A DNA stretch of 41,178 nucleotides from Bacillota bacterium (GTDB lineage: Bacteria; Bacillota; Clostridia; DSM-8532), in the NCBI GenBank assembly GCA_023459915.1, contig JAEWSN010000111.1, positions 1 to 41,178 of the forward strand. Reading direction: 5' to 3'. Below the pieces are notes generated by a model. The model worked only from the letters and a program-made list of their open reading frames with translations, made no database searches and was not told where the DNA came from. Position 1 is the stretch's first letter. Each line of letters opens with the position of its first letter. This document shows positions 25,460 to 33,534 of the stretch, one piece after another. The position numbers were made by a program, and so were the translations under genes.

Positions 25460-25622
25460 ATATTCCGGGACGTTTCCTGCAACACTTTGTTGTTACCCGC
25501 TGCGGGGGTCGGCGTAACAGGAGAGTTGTCGGAAAACACAAAAGAATCGGGTTTGTTCGGACAAAAAATAGTCACATTGACGGATGTCATGCAATGGTAC
25601 CATGGCATCCCTCCCGCATGCA

Positions 25623-25631
25623 TGATACAAT
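25623..25631 (+). promoter_or_regulatory. Extended -10 element for the small membrane-protein gene
   Basis: TGATACAAT, followed by GGAAA, is the same string as in front of the GH3 gene at 19836. It lies about 60 nt before the GTG start at 25690. Confidence 0.45.
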
Positions 25632-25689
25632 GGAAACCGGGTCTGGAAGCGTATGCCGGGCAAATGGGGCTTTCAGGCGTGGAGGGCGT

Positions 25690-26070
25690 GTGATTTACAG
25701 CAACAAACCCATCCAGTTCAAGAAGGAACGCCGGAACAAGCCGGATCCCGTCATGCAGATCATCCATCTCAGCAATGGGCTGGTCTGGCTCATTCTCATT
25801 GCCTTCCTGTTGACCACCAATGCCGCCATGCCCCCGGTGGAAACCTTTTATGACCGGCTTTTTGGTGTCAAGCTTCGGGAGCATTGGGATTTTCGGCTGC
25901 TCCGCGCGGCGCAGTGGATCCTGGCGGGACTGTTTGTCGTGAGCGGTGTGGGGATTTGGCTGAACACCAAGCGGCTCAAGCGCCAGGACGATCACATGCG
26001 GGTTTCCCTCATCATCACGGGGGTCTTTTCCCTGATAGGATCCATTGTCATGCTGTTCGTGATGGGTTGA
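25690..26070 (+). CDS. Small membrane protein, three predicted helices (function unknown)
   Basis: Best start is the GTG at 25690, with GGAGGG just upstream; farther upstream the frame runs into tandem repeats. The 127-residue product has a basic N-terminus (NKPIQFKKERRNKPDP), TM1 (IHLSNGLVWLILIAFLLTTN), a loop, TM2 (AAQWILAGLFVVSGVGIWL), a short basic cytoplasmic stretch (NTKRLKRQDDHMR) and TM3 (VSLIITGVFSLIGSIVMLFV). I do not recognise a family. It is monocistronic: its own promoter-like element precedes it and a terminator follows. Confidence 0.75.
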   Translation: MIYSNKPIQFKKERRNKPDPVMQIIHLSNGLVWLILIAFLLTTNAAMPPVETFYDRLFGVKLREHWDFRLLRAAQWILAGLFVVSGVGIWLNTKRLKRQDDHMRVSLIITGVFSLIGSIVMLFVMG

Positions 26071-26130
26071 GGCTTGCAGTGGACGTGTCTTGCCGGGGTA
26101 TGTGGGCAAGATTGCATGGAGGGCTTTTTC

Positions 26131-26167
26131 AGCAACGCCGGGGGGCTGATCCGCCGGCGTTGCTTTT
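26131..26167 (+). terminator. Terminator after the small membrane-protein gene
   Basis: AGCAACGCCGG and CCGGCGTTGCT pair around a 12-nt loop, followed by TTT. Good stem, short T run. Confidence 0.78.
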
Positions 26168-26179
26168 GCTTCCCATTGG

Positions 26180-26198
26180 TAATACGGCGTATTATAAT
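26180..26198 (+). promoter_or_regulatory. Toxin-antitoxin promoter with overlapping operator palindrome
   Basis: TAATAC-ggc-GTATTA (26180-26194) overlaps a perfect TATAAT -10 box (26193-26198), 48 nt before the antitoxin start. Type II antitoxins normally repress their own operon by binding such palindromes. Confidence 0.65.
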
Positions 26199-26245
26199 GG
26201 TGTTGTGAGACAAGTCACAATTTCTGAAAGGCTGGAGGTGATGGC

Positions 26246-26527
26246 ATGGTGACCAAAACCATGAAGATGGAGGAATCGCTCGTGTCAGAAATGGAGCTTG
26301 CCATCAAGGGCTTGAATGATCGGGCCGGGGGCAAGGTATACGACTTCTCAAACCTGGTGCGCGCGGTCCTGTCACAGTATCTCGCATCAGAAGAGGGGCG
26401 AGAGGCGGTTGCCCGTGGAAAACGGCAGGTGGCCATCCGGGAAGCGGGGGCGCTGTACCTGGCGGAAACCAGTCTTCGGGAGGAATGGCTTTCCGATGAG
26501 GAGGAACAGGCATGGCAGGATTTGTAA
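26246..26527 (+). CDS. Type II antitoxin, MazE-like role (partner of MazF/PemK)
   Basis: A 93-residue acidic protein, ATG at 26246 after GGAGGTGATGG. The N-terminal part (VTKTMKMEESLVSEMELAIK, then GLNDRAGGKVYDFSNLVRAV) suggests a ribbon-helix-helix-type DNA-binding dimer. The C-terminus is charged and acidic (SLREEWLSDEEEQAWQDL), as expected of the flexible segment that wraps and blocks the toxin. Its stop lies 16 nt inside the toxin gene, the usual coupled arrangement. The exact antitoxin family is not certain. Confidence 0.8.
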   Translation: MVTKTMKMEESLVSEMELAIKGLNDRAGGKVYDFSNLVRAVLSQYLASEEGREAVARGKRQVAIREAGALYLAETSLREEWLSDEEEQAWQDL

Positions 26528-26844
26528 AGGGGGATGTTGTTGTCATTCCGTTCCCGTTTTCCGATCTCACCGGAAGCAAGCGCCGCCCCGCATTTGTGCT
26601 GGGATGCCCCGATGGCAGGGACGTCATCCTTTGCCAGATTACCAGCAAGGCAACGGACAAAATGGCGGTTGAGGTGGATACGGACGCATACAGCAGCGGC
26701 GGATTGTCTTTATGCAGCCGCATACGCCCGAACCGCATTTTCACCGCAGATGTGTCGCTGATTCTGTATGCGGCCGGTCATGTGGCGGCACATATCATCA
26801 CGCAGGTGGACATGCGCCTGAAAGAGATTCTTGCCTTGCCATAG
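26512..26844 (+). CDS. MazF/PemK-family endoribonuclease toxin
   Basis: A 110-residue protein overlapping the antitoxin gene. The family opening VKGDVVVIPFPFSDLTGSKR then RPAFVL is clear, with later motifs DVILCQITSK (the conserved strand with Ser/Thr) and SLCSRIRPNRIFTADVSLIL. MazF/PemK toxins cut single-stranded mRNA at short specific sequences; specificity cannot be read here. The catalytic Arg (KRRPA region) and Thr/Ser (ITSK) positions are kept, so it is likely active. It ends 39 bp before the converging Fn3-SLH gene. Confidence 0.93.
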   Translation: MAGFVKGDVVVIPFPFSDLTGSKRRPAFVLGCPDGRDVILCQITSKATDKMAVEVDTDAYSSGGLSLCSRIRPNRIFTADVSLILYAAGHVAAHIITQVDMRLKEILALP

Positions 26845-26883
26845 CGGCAGACATCATCTGTTGAAAACCGGAGCCCGGTACGT

Positions 26884-29850
26884 TCACGGCAGCAACAGCA
26901 GCCGGTTGATCATGACCGCGCCCTCGGCGCGGGTCAGGCTTGAAACCGGCGCCAGCGCAACGCCGGATCTTCCGGATATCAGCCCGTTGCCCACCATCAT
27001 GGCGAAGGCGCCACGCCAGGCGTCCGGAATCTCGTCCGCATCGTGGAATTTGTCCAGCACGTCCTCCTCCGCCGGGTTCAGCGCTTTTCCAGCCACCAGG
27101 CAGGCATTGAGCGTTGCGCCGGCCATTTCCGCCCGGGTGATGGGCGCGGTGGGATGCAGCCGGCCGTTGCGCTCCGGGGTGAGAATGCCGTTTTCCCAGG
27201 CCGCGTACATCCATCCGGCGTACCAGGCGTTTTGCGGCACATCCGCCACCGGCCCGACAGGACGGGATGCCTGTGGGATGTTCAGGGCGCCGAGCAGCAT
27301 CTTCATGTACTCCGCCCGTGTGAGCTGCTGCGCCGGCGCAAACCGGCCGTTGGAAACACCGGCCACAATGCCCAGGCTCGCCAGCCGGTTGATGGCCGGC
27401 GCCGCCCACCCGAAGCCATCCAGATCGGAAAAGGCGGCGTTTTCGGGGATGGTCACGGGGCCGGCGGTGGCTTCCGGAGAAGCGGCCTTTGCGTTCCAGG
27501 AGATCAACGCGTACGAGAAGGTTGCGCCCGGTGCAACCGCGGTGTCCTCATACCGTGTGGCGGCGCCGTCGAGCGTGCCCAGCAGGCTGCGGGTGCCGTT
27601 TTCCGTGCGGTAGACGCGGTATCCGGAAAGGGATTCACCCGGTGCATCCCAGGTGAGGATGACCTGGCGGCTGCCAAGCTGGCTGACCTTCAAGCCCGCC
27701 GGTGCCTCCGGCGGACGTCCCGTATAGCGGTAAATGCCGCTGTAGGCGGGCAGGCCCTGCACATCCGCACGCAACCGGAACTCCCGTTCCCCATGGTGCA
27801 TCAGGAACCATTCAAATTGGGTGCTGCCGGCGGGGACAGCCACCACATCCTCCCAGGTCTGGTTGATGTCCGTGCGTGTCTCCACGATATAGGCCACGTC
27901 GGAACCGTAATCGGGCAGCGGATCCTGCCAGGACAGCGTGAGCCGGGCCAGGTTCAGGGAGGCGTCGAAATGCTGTGGCAGCACCGGGACATCCAGCCGG
28001 CGCACATCGGTTTTACCGAAGGCGGAGTAGACATCCTCTCCGCGGACGGCGCGCACCTTCCACTGCGCGGTGCCCGTTTCCGGCAGCGCGGTGTCGGTCC
28101 ACTGCTGCACATTGCGCAGGGTTTCGCCGACCAGTGTCCAGGTGCCGGTGGTTTTGCGCCATATCTCAAAGCCGGATTCCAGCCCGTAGGCATAATCCCA
28201 GGAGATCACCACCCGGTCGGCCGTTGCCGGCACGGCCCGGACGTTCACGGGCGTGGGCGCGGTTTCCGTCTTGATGGCGAGCGGATCCGAGGCCGCGGTG
28301 GAATAACCGCTGGGCGCAAGGATCACCAGTCGCCAGCGATAGGTGGTGCCCGGCAGCAGATCCGTGTCGATGTAGCTTGTTTCAGAGGCGGTGGTGAGCA
28401 GTGTCACCGGCTCATTGAGGGCGTTGTACCGTTCGAGCCGGACGGTTTTGCCGCCCAGTGCCTCAAAATCCCATTCCAGCCGCACCATTGTGGGCGAAAG
28501 CGCGTGTCCGAAGAATCCGACGGAAAAAGCGATGCCCGTGCGCACTTCCCGGCCGCCGGCCTGCGAGGGGTACCAGGGAGAAACGGTGCCATCCGGATAC
28601 TGCGCCTGGATGCGGTAGCTGTAAATGGTGTCCGGGACCAGGCCCTGATCCCGGTATTCCGTGGTGCCCGGTTCGAGCAGCGCCACCTGGGTCCAGAGGG
28701 TGCCGCCGGATTTCCGCCGCTCCAGGCGGGGCCGGGCCTCCCCGAGTACGGTGGCCTCCACCTCAGGCCATGTCCAGGACAGGTTGATTTGATCCGGATA
28801 GACATCCTCCGCCGTGAGGGTGTTGGGATGCACGAACACGAGCCGCCCTTCCGCGGACCAGTCTCCCGTGGCGCCGGAACGGATGTGCCGCACCCGGTAG
28901 CGGTACACATGTCCGTTGGAAATGGATCCGTCGGCGTAGGTGGCCACCGCCGCGTCGAGGGTGCCAAGCAGGGTGAAGGGCCCGCCATCAGTGCTGCGCT
29001 CAATCTGTGTGTACAGCATGCCGTAGGTGGTGCCGCCGTCCTGCGGGAAAACGGCCGGCGTCCAGGCCAGCACGGCGCCGCCATGGGAGGCGAGCGTGAC
29101 GGAAAAGCCCGTGGGTGCCGGGAATTTTGTCCAGCCGGAGGCGCCGGAGGAGGTTGGATACCACAGGAAGGCGCCGGTGAGCCCCGTATCGAAGCGCACA
29201 CGGTACTCGTACAGCGTTCCGACGGTGAGCCCGCTGTCGGTGAAGGCGGTGGCGCCGGCTTCCGCGCGGCCCGCATGGGTCCATTCCGACGCGCCGGCGC
29301 TGTTGACCGTGCGCCGCTCGATGACGGGAACATAGCCGTTGCCGGGCAGGTAGGGATTGGTGGGCAGCGTCCAGGAGACCTCCAACTTGTCTGCGGAAAC
29401 CGGCAGCGCGGAGACGGCTACGGGCCAGAGCATGGCGGCCTCTCCGGAATCCGCCGGGGCGCCGGTGGTGCCGTTTCGAAGCGCCTGAACCCGGTATGTG
29501 TAGACATGTCCGTTCTGGACAATGTCATAGTGGCTGGTGACCGCGCTTTCCGTGACGCGCAGGGTTTGCCAGACGGTGTCCGCGTCCGCCCGGCGCTGCA
29601 GCAGGTAGCCGGTGGCGCCGGGAACCGCGGACCAGGAAACACTGAAGCGGTTCCAGGTGTCGATGACAACCCGGACGGAGGCCGGCGCGGGCAAGGCGGT
29701 GGTGGCCTGCGCGGGCAATGCCGAAAGGACGGGAAACAGGGTCAGCAGCAAAACCAGCAGCACGGCTTGCAGGCGGGCGGGCAGGCGCGCCTTCAGGCCC
29801 GCGGGGGGAAGGCTTTTCCTGTTGTATATTTTGTTGTTCATCATGCTCAT
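26884..29850 (-). CDS. Large secreted Fn3-repeat protein with C-terminal SLH anchor
   Basis: A 988-residue surface protein. The start at 29850 follows GAGAGG. Residues 1-48 form a signal peptide with a long basic lead and a hydrophobic core (LQAVLLVLLLTLFPVLSALP, then AQA). About eight fibronectin type III repeats follow (to about residue 800), with motifs such as SWSAVPGATGYLLQRRADAD, PDTIYSYRIQAQYPDGTVSP and RVYRTENGTRSLLG. Three SLH repeats close the protein: FSDLDGFGWAAPAINRLASL, VADVPQNAWYAGWMYAAWEN and FHDADEIPDAWRGAFAMMVG, each followed by an LTRAE/ITRAE motif. It should be cell-wall attached, possibly an adhesin or scaffold. No catalytic domain seen. Confidence 0.93.
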   Translation of the reverse strand: MSMMNNKIYNRKSLPPAGLKARLPARLQAVLLVLLLTLFPVLSALPAQATTALPAPASVRVVIDTWNRFSVSWSAVPGATGYLLQRRADADTVWQTLRVTESAVTSHYDIVQNGHVYTYRVQALRNGTTGAPADSGEAAMLWPVAVSALPVSADKLEVSWTLPTNPYLPGNGYVPVIERRTVNSAGASEWTHAGRAEAGATAFTDSGLTVGTLYEYRVRFDTGLTGAFLWYPTSSGASGWTKFPAPTGFSVTLASHGGAVLAWTPAVFPQDGGTTYGMLYTQIERSTDGGPFTLLGTLDAAVATYADGSISNGHVYRYRVRHIRSGATGDWSAEGRLVFVHPNTLTAEDVYPDQINLSWTWPEVEATVLGEARPRLERRKSGGTLWTQVALLEPGTTEYRDQGLVPDTIYSYRIQAQYPDGTVSPWYPSQAGGREVRTGIAFSVGFFGHALSPTMVRLEWDFEALGGKTVRLERYNALNEPVTLLTTASETSYIDTDLLPGTTYRWRLVILAPSGYSTAASDPLAIKTETAPTPVNVRAVPATADRVVISWDYAYGLESGFEIWRKTTGTWTLVGETLRNVQQWTDTALPETGTAQWKVRAVRGEDVYSAFGKTDVRRLDVPVLPQHFDASLNLARLTLSWQDPLPDYGSDVAYIVETRTDINQTWEDVVAVPAGSTQFEWFLMHHGEREFRLRADVQGLPAYSGIYRYTGRPPEAPAGLKVSQLGSRQVILTWDAPGESLSGYRVYRTENGTRSLLGTLDGAATRYEDTAVAPGATFSYALISWNAKAASPEATAGPVTIPENAAFSDLDGFGWAAPAINRLASLGIVAGVSNGRFAPAQQLTRAEYMKMLLGALNIPQASRPVGPVADVPQNAWYAGWMYAAWENGILTPERNGRLHPTAPITRAEMAGATLNACLVAGKALNPAEEDVLDKFHDADEIPDAWRGAFAMMVGNGLISGRSGVALAPVSSLTRAEGAVMINRLLLLP

Positions 29851-29939
29851 TGTGAACCTCTCATGGACTCCGATCAGGGGGCGCCCTGTGCGGGTGCCTG
29901 CGCCCGATGCGGGGGTACAGGATAAGCGTACCACAAAAA

Positions 29940-29948
29940 TGGTATACT
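29940..29948 (+). promoter_or_regulatory. Extended -10 element for prmC
   Basis: TGGTATACT (TG-N-TATACT) lies 50 nt before the prmC start, between the divergent Fn3-SLH gene and prmC. The -35 region is poor. Confidence 0.45.
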
Positions 29949-29997
29949 TTCGAAAACGGGTACGCGGTGTCTGCCGCCTGAACACGGAGATGGATTG

Positions 29998-30885
29998 ATG
30001 AGAACGGACAAGGCGCTCCGCGAAGGGGCGGCAAAACTGATGGGGTCAGACCCCATGACAACGGGGTCAGACCCCGTTGAGGCCCGCGGGGACGCGCGGC
30101 GGCTGCTGTGCCATGTCACCGGGTGGACACAGGCGTCCGTGCTGGCGTACCCGGAGCGGGAGCTGGACGCAGCCGCGCAGGCGCGATACGCGGCGCTGCT
30201 GGCGCGTCGGGCCAGGCACGAGCCGGTGGCCTATCTGATCGGGGAGGCGGGCTTTTATGGCCGGACCTTTGCGGTTTCGTCCGCGGTGCTCATCCCGCGG
30301 CCGGATACGGAGCTGCTGGTGGAACAGGTGCTTCTCCGGTTGCCCAAGGTTGCCGACAAGCCGCTGCGGGTGCTGGATGTGGGAACCGGTTCGGGCTGCA
30401 TCCCCATCACGCTGCTGCTGGAGCGGCCGGATCTGGCGGCGGTGGCGGCGGACATTTCCGACGGGGCGCTGGGCGTCGCGTCGGAGAACGCCCGGCGTCA
30501 CGGCGTGACGGACCGGCTGGCGCTTGTGCGCTGGGACATGCGCACGCCGCCGCCGGATCTTTTTGGTGACCGCTTTGATGTGATTGTATCCAATCCGCCC
30601 TACATCACCACGGAAACTGTGAGCACCCTGATGCCGGATGTCCGTGACCACGAGCCGAGACTTGCCCTTGACGGCGGGGCGGACGGACTGGTTTTTTACC
30701 GCCGCCTGACATGGCTGGCGCAGCGATATTTGTCATCTTCTGGATTTCTGGCCGTCGAAACCGGGTATGATCAAGGAGAATCGGTCTGCGCGCTGTTCTC
30801 ACAGGCAGGATTTGCCGTCCGTGTTGAACGGGATTTGGAGGGACGGAATCGCGTGGTGCTCGGGTGGCGCACGGATGGGGGTTGA
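29998..30885 (+). CDS. prmC: Peptide chain release factor N5-glutamine methyltransferase
   Basis: A 295-residue SAM-dependent methyltransferase that modifies the Gln of the GGQ motif in release factors. ATG at 29998 with GGAG 8 nt upstream; a TTG at 29995 is possible. Seen: PVAYLIGEAGFYGRTFAVSS, VLIPRPDTELLVE, the SAM loop VLDVGTGSGCIPITLL and the catalytic NPPY in DVIVSNPPYITTETV, followed by RLALDGGADGLVFYRRL, all typical of PrmC. The N-terminal helical domain carries LMGSDPMTTGSDPVEARGDA, encoded by two tandem copies of the 13-bp palindrome, just before the conserved ARRLL helix. prmC usually follows prfA; here it stands alone between a surface protein and a chemoreceptor. Confidence 0.95.
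   Translation: MRTDKALREGAAKLMGSDPMTTGSDPVEARGDARRLLCHVTGWTQASVLAYPERELDAAAQARYAALLARRARHEPVAYLIGEAGFYGRTFAVSSAVLIPRPDTELLVEQVLLRLPKVADKPLRVLDVGTGSGCIPITLLLERPDLAAVAADISDGALGVASENARRHGVTDRLALVRWDMRTPPPDLFGDRFDVIVSNPPYITTETVSTLMPDVRDHEPRLALDGGADGLVFYRRLTWLAQRYLSSSGFLAVETGYDQGESVCALFSQAGFAVRVERDLEGRNRVVLGWRTDGG
30042..30054. repeat. Palindromic mini-repeat GGGGTCAGACCCC, copy 4 (in prmC)
   Basis: With flanks the palindrome is ATGGGGTCAGACCCCAT (17 bp). It encodes the first GSDP of LMGSDPMTTGSDP. Confidence 0.88.
30063..30075. repeat. Palindromic mini-repeat GGGGTCAGACCCC, copy 5 (in prmC)
   Basis: With flanks the palindrome is AACGGGGTCAGACCCCGTT (19 bp). It is 21 bp from copy 4, keeping the prmC frame, and encodes the second GSDP. 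Confidence 0.88.
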
Positions 30886-31110
30886 CTCCGGGATAGCCCA
30901 GGCAGGAGGCCTGTGACGGAAGTGATCCCCGGTTGCATTTGGGCATATTGTCAAAAATCATTGACGAAAATTGTCGAATGCGATAGACCAAGTCAATTGT
31001 TTCCGAAGGGAAACGATGGTAACATGGAAGACAAGACTGCTGTTCCGCACAAAACAGAGGACCAATGGGGGCGCAATGTTGTCGGAACAGCCATACCGTG
31101 GAGGGACGCC

Positions 31111-33411
31111 ATGAAGCTCGGAAAAATGAAGTTTGGCAAATCCGTGAAATCCGGAACAGACGGACAGCCGGAAACGCCGCTGGGATCAAGAACCCGCAAA
31201 ACGGCTGGACGGAAGGTTCGGGGCCAGGCGGGAGCCGCGGGCGGAAAGAAGGGCGTGTCCGGTGTGCTGTCCGGCATTTCGGGTCTCGGCAAGGGTGTGA
31301 TGAGGCTGAAGATGCTTCGGGGACTGAATCGCAGTATCCGGATGAAGCTGATCGCGGCGTTCCTCATCCCCGTCATCGGCCTGGTGACGCTGGGTGTCGT
31401 CTCCTACAACAAGGCGGCCAATTCGCTGGAACAGACGGCCTCGGAATCCGCCACGCTGATGATGAACAGCCGGGCGGACTACCTCACGCTGCTGCTGGGC
31501 AATCTGGACAACAGCATGACCCAGCTGTTCTCGAACAAAGACCTGCAGACGTATCTCACCAGTGAGGATCAGATGGCGCGCGTCGCGGCATCCACCGGGG
31601 CCAACACCCTGCTCAACGCCGTCAGCCTGGCGAATCCCATCGTCAAGAACCTGGCCGTGCTCAATGAAATCAATTCCATCGGCTCGCCGTTCATCGAGAA
31701 CGACATGGCGAAGATGTCCGCCACGCGCATGATCAGCATGGCCATCGAAGCCAAGGGACGCAGCCTCTGGGTCACGGATCATGCCCTGATCGACGAGTTC
31801 ATGAATCTTTCTGAAAAGTCCAGCCGCGCAAACTGGTACGACCCGCAACAGTCCCAGATCTTCTATGTGCGCGGGCTGCGCAGCACCACGACCGGCCAGA
31901 TGATGGGCGTGCTCGTGGCTTCGCTCGACTACAAGGCCATCGACGAGTTCCTGGCGGGGCTGGCCATCGGCGACGATCCCCAGGTTCATCTGCTGGGCCC
32001 TGACAACTACGATGTGGCGTTCCGCGCCAACTGGCAGGACGTCAAGGATCGCCCGGAGCTCGATCCGGCAGATCCCGAGGCCTATGCCTTCGGCCAGGCC
32101 GATTTTGTGAAGGGGTACATCGAGTCTAAGGAGATGGCGTTCAGCGAAGTGGTGCATTATGAGGGCACCAAGTATCTGGCCATCACGAACAAGGTCGAGA
32201 AGTACAACATGCTCATGTCCACCCTCATCCCCTACACCTCGCTGCTGGCGGGCGCGCGGGACATCCTGATGCTCACCATCGTCTTCGTGCTCATCGCCGC
32301 GGTCATTTCCATCGGCGTCGGCATCATCATAGCCAACGGCATGAGCCGCACCATGAACCGCATGGTGAAGATGTCCGAGCAGGCGGCCTCCGGCGACCTC
32401 ACCGTCCAGCCCTTCTCCGAGAGAACAGACGAGCTGGGCACGCTCACCGGGGCCATCAACCGCATGATCACCAGCATGCGCGGGCTCATCCAGCAAACCA
32501 CCAGCACGGCGAACCGGGTCGCGGAGTCCGCCATTGTTGTGGCGGATTCCACGGGTCAGGTATCCACCGTGTCGCGTGAAATCTCCAAGGCCATTTCCGA
32601 AATCGCCCAGGGCGCCACCTCGCAGGCCCAGGATTCCGAGGCAGGGGTCACCCGCATGAGCCGGCTGGCCGAGAAGATGAACACGGTGGGCGAGAACTCC
32701 CGCAACATCGAGAAGGTCACCAACAACACGGTCACCCTCACCAAGCAGGGGCTCGACGCCATCGATCAGCTGGCGCGCAAGGCCGAGGAGACCAACGGCA
32801 TCATCCGCACCATCGTCGAGGACATCCAGGGCCTGAGCGAGCGGTCCAAGTCCATCGGCAACATCGTCAAGGTCATCAACGGCATCGCGGATCAGACCAA
32901 CCTGCTGGCACTCAATGCCGCCATCGAGGCCGCGCGTGCCGGCGAGATGGGCCGCGGGTTCGCCGTGGTTGCCGACGAGGTGCGCAAGCTGGCCGAGCAG
33001 TCCATGAAGGCCACCCGCGAAATCGGAGGCATCGTGGTGGAAACCCAGAAGCAGACCGAGTCCGCCGCGCAGAAGGCGGAGCAGACCGGCACCATTCTGG
33101 ACTCCCAGAACACCGCGCTCCAGAACGCCATCGGTTCGTTCAACGAAATCAGCGGATCCATGGAACAGCTGGTGTCCCAGGTGCGTGTCATCCTCTCCGA
33201 TGTGGACGACATGGAAAAGGACAAGCAGGATACCCTGCTGGCCATCCAGAACATCTCGGCCGTGTCCGAGGAGACCGCGGCTTCCACCGAGGAGGTCATG
33301 GCCTCGAGCGACCAGCAGATGCTGAGCATCGACCAAATGGCGGAATACGCCAATTCGCTGGGCGAGGAAGCCCGCGAGCTGCAGGCGGCCATCTCGAAGT
33401 TCAAGGTGTGA
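31111..33411 (+). CDS. Methyl-accepting chemotaxis protein with long basic N-terminal tail
   Basis: A 766-residue receptor. ATG at 31111 chosen for GGAGG 6 nt upstream; an in-frame ATG at 31024 would add 29 residues. The first 75 or so residues are Lys/Arg/Gly-rich (MKLGKMKFGKSVKSG..., TRKTAGRKVRGQAGAAGGKK) and cytoplasmic, which is unusual. TM1 (MKLIAAFLIPVIGLVTLGVV), a dCache-like extracellular domain of about 250 residues (LLGNLDNSMTQLFSNKDLQT ... SQIFYVRGLRSTTTGQMMGV), TM2 (ILMLTIVFVLIAAVISIGVG), HAMP, then the signalling domain with NGIADQTNLLALNAAIEAAR and AGEMGRGFAVVADEVRKLA. The end (LQAAISKFKV) is typical of Firmicutes MCPs. Ligand unknown. TTGACG-17-TAGACC near 30960 could be its promoter. 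Confidence 0.93.
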   Translation: MKLGKMKFGKSVKSGTDGQPETPLGSRTRKTAGRKVRGQAGAAGGKKGVSGVLSGISGLGKGVMRLKMLRGLNRSIRMKLIAAFLIPVIGLVTLGVVSYNKAANSLEQTASESATLMMNSRADYLTLLLGNLDNSMTQLFSNKDLQTYLTSEDQMARVAASTGANTLLNAVSLANPIVKNLAVLNEINSIGSPFIENDMAKMSATRMISMAIEAKGRSLWVTDHALIDEFMNLSEKSSRANWYDPQQSQIFYVRGLRSTTTGQMMGVLVASLDYKAIDEFLAGLAIGDDPQVHLLGPDNYDVAFRANWQDVKDRPELDPADPEAYAFGQADFVKGYIESKEMAFSEVVHYEGTKYLAITNKVEKYNMLMSTLIPYTSLLAGARDILMLTIVFVLIAAVISIGVGIIIANGMSRTMNRMVKMSEQAASGDLTVQPFSERTDELGTLTGAINRMITSMRGLIQQTTSTANRVAESAIVVADSTGQVSTVSREISKAISEIAQGATSQAQDSEAGVTRMSRLAEKMNTVGENSRNIEKVTNNTVTLTKQGLDAIDQLARKAEETNGIIRTIVEDIQGLSERSKSIGNIVKVINGIADQTNLLALNAAIEAARAGEMGRGFAVVADEVRKLAEQSMKATREIGGIVVETQKQTESAAQKAEQTGTILDSQNTALQNAIGSFNEISGSMEQLVSQVRVILSDVDDMEKDKQDTLLAIQNISAVSEETAASTEEVMASSDQQMLSIDQMAEYANSLGEEARELQAAISKFKV

Positions 33412-33443
33412 CGGCCTATAGGACGCTGACACGAAGACAACAG

Positions 33444-33483
33444 AAAAGCGGGTGGATCCGATATTGGATCCATCCGCTTTTTT
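33444..33483. terminator. Bidirectional terminator between chemoreceptor and fhs
   Basis: AAAAGCGGGTGGATCC and GGATCCATCCGCTTTTTT pair around GATATT, with A and T runs on both sides; it serves the two converging genes. Confidence 0.92.
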
Positions 33484-33534
33484 GTGGGGAAAAGACTTCG
33501 CCTGTCTGGCAGGGCGCGCATTGGCAGGGGCGTA

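Larger units (their letters stand above)
25268..25689. other. Repeat-rich gap between small uncharacterised gene and small membrane-protein gene
   Basis: No gene is supported here; open frames on both strands run through tandem repeats whose 34-bp period is not a multiple of three. It holds two repeat arrays (listed), a perfect palindrome ATGGTACCAT at 25594-25603, and a rightward extended -10 box at 25623-25631. Confidence 0.6.

Noticed and set aside
27043..29925. 960-codon plus-strand open frame
   Set aside because: It is antisense to the Fn3-SLH gene, with biased shadow composition and no motif.
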